This document shows, piece by piece, positions 7,500 to 15,862 of a DNA stretch of 64,000 bases. Below the pieces are notes generated by a model. The model searched no databases. It was not told the DNA's origin and saw only the letters and a list, made by a program, of their open reading frames with translations. The stretch is from PHAA01 sp964457945. GTDB lineage: Bacteria > Bacillota > Syntrophomonadia > Syntrophomonadales > Syntrophomonadaceae. Each line of letters begins with the position of its first letter. The stretch's first letter is position 1. A program made the translations under genes and the position numbers. The stretch lies in assembly GCA_964457945.1 (NCBI GenBank), contig CAYWFX010000005.1, positions 1-64,000 of the forward strand, given 5' to 3'.

Positions 7500-9032
7500 A
7501 TGGAAAAAGAAGTAGTATTAGTCCTTGATTTCGGAGGCCAATATAATCAGCTTATAGCCCGCCGGGTCAGGGAGTTGGCCGTATACAGCGAAATGGTTCC
7601 TTATGATATACCTTTTGCAGAGCTGCAGGCTAAAAACCCTAGAGCCATTATTCTTACGGGAAGTCCTGCCAGCGTACATATTGAAGATGCCCCGGCCTGT
7701 GATCCGCGTATATTTTCGATGGGTATTCCGATTCTGGGGATCTGTTATGGTATGCAGCTGATTGCCGTTCAACTAGGGGGAGAAGTAAAGGGCAGTCAGC
7801 TCAGAGAATATGGGCGAACAGAGCTTAACGTAGTTGGGGATGACCTATTATTTAAGGGAATTTCTAAACAAACTCAGGTCTGGATGAGTCACGGAGATTC
7901 TATTAATACCATACCGGAAGGCTTTAATATTACTGCCAGCAGCGAAAATTGTCCGGTAGCGGGCATAAGCAATCCTAGCTCTAAATTATACGGGGTACAA
8001 TTTCACCCGGAAGTTAGGCATACTATCGAGGGACAGCAAGTATTGAAAAACTTTCTCTTTGAAGTATGCAAATTAAAGGGTGACTGGGATCTGAGTGATT
8101 ATATAGAAGAAATGATACAGGCTATTCGCAATAAAGTTGGGGATAAGAAGATTCTCTGCGGGCTTAGTGGGGGAGTGGATTCTGCCGTAGCGGCTACCTT
8201 AGTGCACAAAGCGGTGGGAGATCAACTGGTTTGCGTATATGTTGATAACGGATTAATGCGCAAAGATGAGTCCGAACAAGTAATTAGGACCTTCAAAGAC
8301 CAGATGAAGATGAATCTGGTCTTCGCAGATTCGGGAGAACGTTTTCTAAGTAAATTGAAGGGTGTCTCCGATCCAGAAAAGAAACGTAAAATCATCGGCG
8401 AAGAATTCATCCGGGTTTTCGAGGCAGAAGCTAGAAAACTAGGGGAAATAGATTATCTGGTACAGGGTACGATTTATCCTGACATAGTTGAAAGCGGCAC
8501 CAAAACTGCGCAAACCATCAAAAGCCATCACAATGTAGGTGGGCTGCCCGAAGATATGAAATTTGAACTGGTAGAACCACTCAGACTGTTATTTAAAGAT
8601 GAAGTAAGGATTATTGGAGAAAAGTTGGGTATGGCCGAGGAAATAGTATGGAGACAACCCTTTCCTGGCCCTGGCCTGGGAGTACGGGTCCTGGAAGAAG
8701 TCACCCCAGAGAAAGTGCAGATTCTACAGGAAGCTGATCATATTGTACGCGAGGAGATCAAGAAGGCAGGTCTGGATCGGGAGATATGGCAGTATTTTGC
8801 AGTTCTCCCCCCGGTAAGGAGCGTTGGTGTTATGGGTGATGGGCGTACCTATGCCTATCCCATTATTATCAGGGCTGTCACCAGTGACGACGCCATGACG
8901 GCTGAATGGGCACATATCCCCTATGAAGTCCTGGACATTATGGCCCGCCGGATTGTAAATGAGGTTCGGGGCGTAAACCGGGTGGCATACGATATTACTA
9001 GTAAGCCTCCCGGGACCATTGAGTGGGAGTAA
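7500..9032 (+). CDS. guaA: GMP synthase (glutamine-hydrolysing)
   Basis: It converts XMP, glutamine and ATP to GMP. The N-terminal class I amidotransferase domain has nucleophile Cys in GICYGMQ (about residue 82) and HPE near 174. The central ATP-pyrophosphatase P-loop is LSGGVDSAV, and the C-terminal dimerisation domain ends in the family's usual KPPGTIEWE. I place the start at 7500, preceded by AGAGGTG, rather than at an in-frame ATG 21 bases earlier inside hpt. That gives 510 residues, the usual length. It is co-transcribed with hpt and followed by a terminator. Confidence 0.96.
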   Translation: MEKEVVLVLDFGGQYNQLIARRVRELAVYSEMVPYDIPFAELQAKNPRAIILTGSPASVHIEDAPACDPRIFSMGIPILGICYGMQLIAVQLGGEVKGSQLREYGRTELNVVGDDLLFKGISKQTQVWMSHGDSINTIPEGFNITASSENCPVAGISNPSSKLYGVQFHPEVRHTIEGQQVLKNFLFEVCKLKGDWDLSDYIEEMIQAIRNKVGDKKILCGLSGGVDSAVAATLVHKAVGDQLVCVYVDNGLMRKDESEQVIRTFKDQMKMNLVFADSGERFLSKLKGVSDPEKKRKIIGEEFIRVFEAEARKLGEIDYLVQGTIYPDIVESGTKTAQTIKSHHNVGGLPEDMKFELVEPLRLLFKDEVRIIGEKLGMAEEIVWRQPFPGPGLGVRVLEEVTPEKVQILQEADHIVREEIKKAGLDREIWQYFAVLPPVRSVGVMGDGRTYAYPIIIRAVTSDDAMTAEWAHIPYEVLDIMARRIVNEVRGVNRVAYDITSKPPGTIEWE

Positions 9033-9077
9033 GAAAAAGAAACCGTTATCAAAGGGTTTATTGTAAGCATAGGCTAG

Positions 9078-9115
9078 AAAGCGTATCCCAGAATCGATAG
9101 GGATACGCTTTTATA
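9078..9115 (+). terminator. Intrinsic terminator of hpt-guaA
   Basis: AAAGCGTATCCC (9078-9089) pairs with GGGATACGCTTT (9100-9111) across a 10-base loop and runs into TTTTATAATTT. It is a textbook rho-independent terminator 46 bases after the guaA stop. Confidence 0.85.
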
Positions 9116-9378
9116 ATTTATTGTAACTTTTCATGGGAGAGGTTTTGTCATAACAGTAATCCAAACAGAAAAAGCATTACAAAATATAATACTCTGGATT
9201 CCAATTGGATTAGCATCGGGTCTATTTATTAGTAAGTGTGGTAGAATACATGTATTTCAACTGGGGATAAGAACAATAAAAATTAAATTGCTTATCCATA
9301 TTTATTAACTTATAATATAACCATAATTGGATTAAAGTGGTATCAAGATGGAATTATAAGATTATGGGGGATAATTAG
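9116..9378 (+). other. Intergenic region after guaA
   Basis: The gene-free stretch from 9033 to 9378 holds the guaA terminator, then AT-rich DNA with no credible frame, then the promoter at 9288-9316 and a GGGGG ribosome site before the next gene. Confidence 0.6.
9288..9316 (+). promoter_or_regulatory. SigmaA-type promoter for the stalk-domain protein
   Basis: TTGCTT (9288-9293) and TATAAT (9311-9316) have 17-base spacing, 63 bases before the ATG. No repeat or riboswitch is evident between them and the start. Confidence 0.6.
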
Positions 9379-9813
9379 ATGAAACGGTTTGTATTGATTA
9401 CTTTGATCATTGCTTTTACATTATGTGTGCAAACGAGTGCGTATGCAACTAACGATGAAGTTAGCGTTTTCGTGGATGGAAACAAGGTGCAGTCTGATGT
9501 TCCAGCCATGATGGTAAACGGCTCTACTATGTTACCTTTCCGTGCCATTCTTAACGCTTTAGGAATTTCTGATAACGATATAGAGTGGAGAGAATCTCAG
9601 AGTATTGTGGTTAGAGCCAATAATAAGTTTGTTTTTTTGGCTATCGGAAGTCCAGGTGCACTAATTAACCAACAAATGGTAACTCTTAATGCTGCACCAT
9701 TTATTGTTAATAACCGTACCATGATTCCGGTTCGTTTTGTTTCGGAAGCGTTTGGAGCAGATGTGCAGTGGGACGGCAATGCAGGAGCGGTTATTATAAA
9801 GACGAAGAAGTAA
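9379..9813 (+). CDS. Secreted copper-amine-oxidase N-terminal (stalk) domain protein
   Basis: This 144-residue exported protein has a signal peptide (about residues 1-24, ending SAYA-T). The mature protein is almost exactly one copper amine oxidase N-terminal-like domain. It has the repeating pattern of that family: VDGNKV, then NGSTMLPFRAILNALG, and the second half NNRTMIPVRFVSEAFGADVQWD. In Clostridia this domain is usually a cell-wall-associated module and carries no oxidase activity. The deacetylase at 25868 carries the same module. It has its own promoter and is probably not in an operon with the gene at 9917. Confidence 0.85.
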   Translation: MKRFVLITLIIAFTLCVQTSAYATNDEVSVFVDGNKVQSDVPAMMVNGSTMLPFRAILNALGISDNDIEWRESQSIVVRANNKFVFLAIGSPGALINQQMVTLNAAPFIVNNRTMIPVRFVSEAFGADVQWDGNAGAVIIKTKK

Positions 9814-9916
9814 AAGCTTCTCAGTAGTGAAGTGCTTCTAATCTAGTTCCATTGTGATAATTGGTCGGGGGCTAAGGATGAAGGATAAATATAATGATTA
9901 AGGCGGGGGTATGACT

Positions 9917-11113
9917 ATGAAAAAATGTGTGCGGAAGAAGTTCATATGTTGGATGCTAGTGTTAGCGACTATGTTTTTTGTTTCTGGCTATAATTTAACA
10001 AGTGCATATGCAGTTGCAGTTCCAAGCACAGATATAGCAAGTGAGAATGATTATATAAGTGAAGATGCAAGCGCAGGTCCAAGCGCAGTTAGAGCAAGTA
10101 GTGAGAGTGGCGAGACGTTTGCAAGCAGTGCTGAGTGTTGCCCACCACTATCTTATAATGGGTTGCTGGGAGAATATTATGATACCGCCAATCCTGATCC
10201 TACCACAAATCAGAAATTAGGTTACAAGCGCTTAATCCGTATTGATAAGGCTCCAGAGTTTAACTGGCAAATGGGTTCGCCTGACCCGGTAATAGAGCCC
10301 GATACTTTTTCGGTCAAATGGACAGGATTTATAGAAGTGCCAAAGACGGGCACTTATACTTTCTACACTTATTCTGATGATGGGGTGATTTTGAAAATTA
10401 ATAAACAAGAAATTATCAATCGTTGGGAATTGGTGAACCTTGAATTTACTACTGCCACACCAATAGATCTTACTGCGGGAACAAGATATAAGTTTGAAAT
10501 GCAGTATCAAGAAATCCCCTTAAATTCTACCGTCTTTCTGTTCTGGCAGTGTGATGGCGGGGAAATGGATCTTGTGCCTGCATCAGCCTTTTGGACAGCG
10601 ATGAGCGATTACTATTGTTATAATTCTCCTGTATATGTGAACCGGGTTAAAGCTCAGGGCAATGGTTTGAAAGGGGAATATTTTGTTGGAGCAGAAGGAG
10701 TCAATTCCAGTCATCCATCTCCGATACTTACGGTGGATGGACAGAACATAAATTTTGAATGGGGTGGTTCTTCACCCGCAGGTGTTCCAAACGATGACTT
10801 CTCTGCACGTTGGACTGGTTATATTGAAACAAAATATACCGAATTTGGTAAATTGATGATTGCAGTCGATGATGGTGTCCGTTTATGGAGTTATGATTCC
10901 CTTGGACGATGGAGACTATTTTTGGATAAATGGTCACCGAATTCAGATGTTATCTATGAAGTGCCTATTAAAATGCGAGCAGGCGGAGTCTATAAGATAA
11001 AAATTGAGTATAATGAAATAGGCGGTGGAGCTACCTGCAATCTATTTTGGAAGAGCGAAGGTCAGGCTGGAGAAATTATTCCGCTTAAATATTTGTATAG
11101 TAGCCGTCCTTAA
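9917..11113 (+). CDS. Secreted protein with two PA14 domains
   Basis: This protein of about 398 residues has a signal peptide (about 1-35), then a Ser/Ala-rich linker and two PA14 beta-barrels. The first is at about residues 82-205 (GLLGEYYDT, FSVKWTGFIEVPKTGTYTFYTYSDDG, YKFEMQYQE, FLFWQ) and the second at about 228-395 (GLKGEYFVG, FSARWTGYIE, YKIKIEYNE, CNLFWKS). PA14 domains bind carbohydrate in many secreted enzymes and adhesins. No catalytic domain and no C-terminal anchor or sorting signal are present. The start at 9917 is preferred over 9911 because GGGGG then sits seven bases upstream. Confidence 0.85.
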   Translation: MKKCVRKKFICWMLVLATMFFVSGYNLTSAYAVAVPSTDIASENDYISEDASAGPSAVRASSESGETFASSAECCPPLSYNGLLGEYYDTANPDPTTNQKLGYKRLIRIDKAPEFNWQMGSPDPVIEPDTFSVKWTGFIEVPKTGTYTFYTYSDDGVILKINKQEIINRWELVNLEFTTATPIDLTAGTRYKFEMQYQEIPLNSTVFLFWQCDGGEMDLVPASAFWTAMSDYYCYNSPVYVNRVKAQGNGLKGEYFVGAEGVNSSHPSPILTVDGQNINFEWGGSSPAGVPNDDFSARWTGYIETKYTEFGKLMIAVDDGVRLWSYDSLGRWRLFLDKWSPNSDVIYEVPIKMRAGGVYKIKIEYNEIGGGATCNLFWKSEGQAGEIIPLKYLYSSRP

Positions 11114-11124
11114 TAAGGTGCTAT

Positions 11125-11156
11125 GAAGCCTTCTTTTTAAGAGGGCTTCTTTTTGT
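11125..11156 (+). terminator. Intrinsic terminator after the PA14 gene
   Basis: GAAGCC-TTC and GAGGGCTTC form a short hairpin at 11125-11149, followed by TTTTTG. It lies 12 bases after the stop. Confidence 0.75.
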
Positions 11157-11584
11157 TTCTGAATTTCACTTAAACAGAGTATCACACAAAAGCCTAAACA
11201 AAATACAAGCTAAAGAAGGGACGGGGACCCCTCTTTAACTTGTATTTTAAAAAGCACCCTAAGCAGTTATAATTTATTAATCCTTATTAGCATATAATGG
11301 ACCAAGGTCAGGTTAGATTTTACGTGACCCAGGAAATATTTGCCTAGATTAACTGTGAAATTTGGGGTAAGCCGGCCCTTTATTAGTTAAATTGTAGGAG
11401 TTTTTAAATAAATAGAAAAATTTAAACATTATCTTCCCAAAACTACAAGTATTATGTTATTATATACGTGTATCGCTATATGTTTTGCTGATATAAGGTA
11501 TTTGATTATCCTTGCGATAAATGGGTTTACTCATGAGGAGGTTCTATGCTGTAAGGCATGAACTTACCGGGGAGGGGTGGCAGG
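11157..11584 (+). other. Leader region of the exosortase locus, no gene
   Basis: About 430 bases without a credible gene. It contains the hairpin at 11200-11248. Near its end is AGGAGG (about 11537-11542), followed by the two-codon frame ATG CTG TAA at 11546-11554 and then an ATG at 11558 in frame with the next gene. The stronger choice for that gene is the ATG at 11585. An AT-rich stretch at about 11440-11500 may hold the promoter, but no convincing -35/-10 pair was found. Confidence 0.5.
11200..11248. terminator. Second hairpin in the leader region
   Basis: AAAATACAAG (11200-11209) pairs with CTTGTATTTT (11239-11248), and TAAAGAAGGG pairs with CCCTCTTTA inside, leaving a short ACGGGGA loop. 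With A-rich and T-rich ends it could terminate in both directions. It separates the PA14 gene from the glycan locus. Confidence 0.6.
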
Positions 11585-12091
11585 ATGTACAAGAACATTG
11601 GCAAGACGCTGTTTGGGTTTAAGCCCAAGGATGTCATCAATGAAATGCAGCGTATTGATTCCGAATACCAGACTAAAATAGAAGCTCTGCAAGCAGAAAT
11701 TGACCGGGCCAGGGAAGAACTGAAGAAGACTGAAGCTAGATTACCGGAGTTACAGAAACAGTTAGACCACCATCTTAAGCAAGAACGTCAGATTGCTGAG
11801 GTAATGGTGACTGCTCAAATAAATGCCCAACGGATAGAGGATCAAGCGCGTGAAAAGGCGGAAACCCTGCTCCAAAATTCGGAAGAGGATTTACGGCGTA
11901 AAAACCAGGAACTGGATTTTTTACGGATGAAGGTGAACCGTTTTAAAGAAGAATTTAGAGAAACTCTAGATAACTATAAGTATTCGTTGGATAACATAAA
12001 AGAGCCAAATGACGATATGAATTTTGCTCCTACCCTGATTTCCAAGGAAAAACCTGTGGCTAAACCTAGAATGCACGACATTCCTTCCTAA
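11585..12091 (+). CDS. DivIVA-like coiled-coil protein
   Basis: This protein of about 168 residues starts MYKNIGKTLFGFKPKDV, which resembles the membrane-targeting N-terminus of DivIVA/GpsB proteins (FGFKPKDVINEM). A nearly continuous coiled coil follows, rich in Glu, Lys, Gln and Arg (about 18-140), and then a Pro-containing tail. There is no TM segment. I choose the ATG at 11585 because GGGGAGGGG precedes it; ATG 11558 would add nine residues. It lies 81 bases before the giant membrane protein whose own N-terminus is also coiled coil, so it may position the glycan machinery at the septum or pole. That last point is inference. Confidence 0.65.
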   Translation: MYKNIGKTLFGFKPKDVINEMQRIDSEYQTKIEALQAEIDRAREELKKTEARLPELQKQLDHHLKQERQIAEVMVTAQINAQRIEDQAREKAETLLQNSEEDLRRKNQELDFLRMKVNRFKEEFRETLDNYKYSLDNIKEPNDDMNFAPTLISKEKPVAKPRMHDIPS

Positions 12092-12172
12092 GTTGATGTT
12101 AAGCAGTGCTATCAAGGAGGCATGATGTAGGTTAACTATTGTATTACTGAGCATTGGTTTTAAAAGGGGTAG

Positions 12173-15100
12173 ATGGAGATTTTTAATGGGAGCGATGATA
12201 GTTCAACCGGAACAGAACATAATAATGCCATAGAATACATAAATAAATTGAATGTAGAACTCAATGAAGCTCTTCGCAATAAAGAATTAGCCCTACTTGA
12301 AGTTGAGCGTTTAATAGATCAAATTAGTGCCAAGGAAGCCAAAAAGAAAAGCATTGAGCGTTCCCTGGCCGAAAGCCAGAACATTGCCGCAGAAATCGAA
12401 AACATAGCTTACATAAAATCAAGGGCTATAATGGCGGATGCGGAGGCCGTGGTTACTTCTTGGCAAGCTCAACTGGTCTTAATCGAACAGGAGATAGCTG
12501 CTATACAGGAGGAACTGGAACCCGATGTACACTTGACTAAGAATACGAGCGAACCAGCACATAATCCAGGCTATGTTGTGGTAGATATCTCTCCGCCTGA
12601 AGTAATCGAAATGGATAGCAGCCAATCATGTCTTGATGACAATGCCGGAGAGGCTATACTCATTCCCCCGCAAGTAATTCCAGTCGATAATACTCAAAAT
12701 CTTTCGGAGGAAATCTATTCCGAGAAGACACCTGCCCGCACTCTGAAGATAGCCGTTCGCAAGGAAAGGCCACAAAAAAACCACGGAGATAATGCCCTGT
12801 ACAACATGCAGTTGGTTGCTTTTGTAAATGCTCGGCATTTTGTTACCTTTGGCGGTAAAGATGGTCCGGTGCATGCCCATTCCTGGCAGGCTCAGATTGA
12901 AGTCCAGGTTCCTGCGGAAAAGGGCGAAGTTATGGGTTTTGCTAAAATATCATCAGCTATTACAGATGCGCTGTCCCCCTATGAAAATACTATCTTAAAC
13001 TACGTTCATCCCTTCAATAAAATTCAACCCACTACTGAAAATATAGCCATGTATTTTTATAACTGCCTGGAGGATGGCTTAGTGCCATTAGGGCTTAGCT
13101 TGGCTATGATGACTCTATGGGAGACACCTACCCGGGGAATTCAAGTGACCAGCCGTAACGTTAGTTTTGATGGTTTGCTGCAAGTTGAGGAAGATGCCGA
13201 GCAAACTGCTCTGGAGATGGCGGCCATGCGTGAGCAAGCCGCCGTGGCGGATATAGCATTTAAAGAGCGCATCAGCCATATGTTTGAAATGGTTAAGGTG
13301 AAGCGGCCATTGAACTTATCAACTGAATGGGCAGAGGGACCTCTTCGACCTCCTTATTCGTTTGGCAATTATGCTCTTGCTTTTATACTTATAAGTCTGG
13401 CCGCATTTATGGTTTATTACAGCATCTTATTTCCTCCCTTTGATCAACGCTTTCCCTGGGGCTCAGATACATGGGGGCATCTATTCAAGGCTGATTATTT
13501 ATACCATGAGATATTGAAGGGCAATTATTATCCCCAGTTTACCGAATACTGGTACAATGGCACCCAGCCCTTCCGTTACTGGGCGCCTTTGCCTTACTAC
13601 GTGCTGGCCTTAATGGAGGCCATAACAGGGGACATATTTACAGCCGGAAGTTTATTTGTTTTTATTTGCGCCCTGGTAGGTGGTACTTCCTGGTTGCTGC
13701 TGGCTCGCTGGATGGGGATATGGCCCGCTGCCATGGCAGGAATAATATGGGTTTTGTGGCAGGATAATGTGCGGGTAGCGCTATCAGAAGGAAATATTCC
13801 CCGTATATTGGCTACGGCCTTACTTCCTTTATTATTTGTAGCTTTTTTGCGAACCATGGGTAAACATAAATCATTTATGCCGCTTATCACTACGGTCATA
13901 CTAATTCATGCAATTGTTTTGAGTCATGCTATGATTGGAGCGGTTTACTGTGTGTGCCTGTTCTTTTTTGCATTTTTTCTATTTGTTTTCAACGGTTGCC
14001 GGGGAAAGGATTTTATTCTCAGTATGCTTCTATTAATAGTCGGTATAGCTACTACAGCCTGGTGGCTGTTGCCCAGTTTGACCGGTGGAATCACCGGACT
14101 GGACGTTGATGCCGTAAAAGAGGCGATTCAGTTTATCCCGGCTAATATTTCCCTTAATCCCTTTTTACGTTCCAGCTACCCTGAAAATTTTTACTGGGGA
14201 ACAAGCGTGCTGGTAGCATTAGCAGTTACCTTCGTTACCTGGCCTTCTAAGCCTGCCTGGGCGAAAAGTCTAGGAATATGTGGGGTTATCTTGATTATCA
14301 TCACTTTTCCTATAATAAAAGCAGTGTATATAATTATGCCTCTTAGCCATCTCATGTGGCCGCTGCGCTTCACTACCTTCGCTATTCTGGCGATACTTGC
14401 CTCTGCTTTGACATTCAAAACTCAGGAGTATAGACAGCCTTTGCTGAAGACTCCATACCTAACTGGTATTATTTTGTTCTGCATATTTTCGACTATGTTG
14501 GTTGATAGTTTGTTTTCGCTGCGCGTGTTAGTGCATACTTCATCAAATCATTATGATGTCCTGCAGAGTGCTCAAACTTTGAAAAAAGAGTCGGGTTGGC
14601 GCGTTGCGACCATTGACTTGAGCCAGTTGGGGTCGGCGCCATCGTATGCCTTCTCACAGGCGGCTGGTCTGGAACAGGTATTTGGCTGGGCCTGGCAGGG
14701 GGCGGTTACCTCGAGAAATATTATGCTCTTAAATACCGGTCTGGAAAATCAGTATTATTCGTTTTTGTTCCGATCCTGCATTGATTTGGGAGCCACTGAT
14801 TTGGTGGTAAAGGATGACGTGGTGAAAAAACCGGAAGCATTCTGGGCAGCTGCTCAGCTGGCTGGATACAAATATCAGCAAACCTTCAAAGGACTCAGTT
14901 TATGGCACAGCCTGGACCAGCCGTATATGGTGGCGAAAAAGCGTGAATGTCTGGTCATCGGTAGGTATGGGGGTACGATAGCCCTGCAATTTAGCGGAGT
15001 TGAAATGGGATTTAGCAATGAAATTGACCAGTATTCTCTCAGCGATTTAAAACAATATTCGAAGATTATTCTAAGTGGAGCGAAATGGTCATCCAAGATT

Positions 15101-15862
15101 AAAGCGGAAAAGCTGATTGCAGATTATCTTGATTCTGGAGGTCAGCTTATCGTTGAATTATCCGGGATGCCAGAAAATGTCCTGGCCAAACAGCCTGAAT
15201 TTCTAGGGGTTTATGGTGAGCCGGTTACCATGCGGGGTCAGTTTGTAATCAAAGGGAAAGATAAAAGTTATGAACTGGAGCCAATTCCGGTCGATGCTGA
15301 GATATGGAGGGCTTTTGTGCCCATGGGACTGGATCAGGTTGAGATGGAATTCGACTATTATGGAAACCAAGCCCCCGTATACGGTTATAAGCTGGTCAAC
15401 GGAAAAAAGGTGTGGTTTATTGGCAGCAACCTTACCTATCACAGCTTTATGACCGGGGACCCAATGGCTTTACAATTATTGAAGGAAATGCTAGGTATGA
15501 ATGTGGGTTATGAAAAACCACAGATTATCCCCCTGCAGAATTACCACGCTTCCGAGAGCGGTTACACTATGGATTACCAGATGGATAATGCAGTTGAAGC
15601 AATTATACCGGTGGCAGCTATTGAAGGAATGAAAGTTACGGTGGATGGGGCTATCATACCTGCCGGAAAATATGAAAATCTGCTCAGAGTTGAACTGCCT
15701 GCTGGATTCCATCAGATCGATATTAGAATGGAAAAGACTCCCGTATACAGGTGGGGTATGCTACTGTCGTTGTTTGCACTTATGGCTCTATTGGCGATCA
15801 CCTTATATATGACTAGATATATGAATCGTAAAAATACCCCTAAAGCTGAGGTTGCGGCATGA
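12173..15862 (+). CDS. Coiled coil + 6-pyruvoyl-tetrahydropterin-synthase-like + GT-C-like membrane protein
   Basis: This 1229-residue three-part fusion begins with a coiled coil (residues 1-130) and an acidic linker (about 130-205). Residues 210-350 form a QueD/PTPS-like domain with zinc-type histidines His222, His234 and His236 (RHF, HAH), TTENIAMYF and LWETPTRG. Asp230 stands where the catalytic Cys of QueD would be. From about 390 there are many TM helices with SDTWGHLFKADYL and WYNG, as in PF10131 (6-pyruvoyl-tetrahydropterin synthase-related membrane domain) and reminiscent of GT-C glycosyltransferases. The C-terminal 300 residues are mainly extracytoplasmic and end in a TM helix at about 1195-1217. 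The exosortase gene starts four bases before its stop. The pterin-synthase-related domain family is reported beside XrtG in Gram-positives. Confidence 0.8.
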   Translation: MEIFNGSDDSSTGTEHNNAIEYINKLNVELNEALRNKELALLEVERLIDQISAKEAKKKSIERSLAESQNIAAEIENIAYIKSRAIMADAEAVVTSWQAQLVLIEQEIAAIQEELEPDVHLTKNTSEPAHNPGYVVVDISPPEVIEMDSSQSCLDDNAGEAILIPPQVIPVDNTQNLSEEIYSEKTPARTLKIAVRKERPQKNHGDNALYNMQLVAFVNARHFVTFGGKDGPVHAHSWQAQIEVQVPAEKGEVMGFAKISSAITDALSPYENTILNYVHPFNKIQPTTENIAMYFYNCLEDGLVPLGLSLAMMTLWETPTRGIQVTSRNVSFDGLLQVEEDAEQTALEMAAMREQAAVADIAFKERISHMFEMVKVKRPLNLSTEWAEGPLRPPYSFGNYALAFILISLAAFMVYYSILFPPFDQRFPWGSDTWGHLFKADYLYHEILKGNYYPQFTEYWYNGTQPFRYWAPLPYYVLALMEAITGDIFTAGSLFVFICALVGGTSWLLLARWMGIWPAAMAGIIWVLWQDNVRVALSEGNIPRILATALLPLLFVAFLRTMGKHKSFMPLITTVILIHAIVLSHAMIGAVYCVCLFFFAFFLFVFNGCRGKDFILSMLLLIVGIATTAWWLLPSLTGGITGLDVDAVKEAIQFIPANISLNPFLRSSYPENFYWGTSVLVALAVTFVTWPSKPAWAKSLGICGVILIIITFPIIKAVYIIMPLSHLMWPLRFTTFAILAILASALTFKTQEYRQPLLKTPYLTGIILFCIFSTMLVDSLFSLRVLVHTSSNHYDVLQSAQTLKKESGWRVATIDLSQLGSAPSYAFSQAAGLEQVFGWAWQGAVTSRNIMLLNTGLENQYYSFLFRSCIDLGATDLVVKDDVVKKPEAFWAAAQLAGYKYQQTFKGLSLWHSLDQPYMVAKKRECLVIGRYGGTIALQFSGVEMGFSNEIDQYSLSDLKQYSKIILSGAKWSSKIKAEKLIADYLDSGGQLIVELSGMPENVLAKQPEFLGVYGEPVTMRGQFVIKGKDKSYELEPIPVDAEIWRAFVPMGLDQVEMEFDYYGNQAPVYGYKLVNGKKVWFIGSNLTYHSFMTGDPMALQLLKEMLGMNVGYEKPQIIPLQNYHASESGYTMDYQMDNAVEAIIPVAAIEGMKVTVDGAIIPAGKYENLLRVELPAGFHQIDIRMEKTPVYRWGMLLSLFALMALLAITLYMTRYMNRKNTPKAEVAA

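Noticed and set aside
9917..11113. PA14 protein as the exosortase or sortase substrate
   Set aside because: Its C-terminus ends LKYLYSSRP with no TM helix, no basic tail and no LPXTG-like or PEP-CTERM-like motif.
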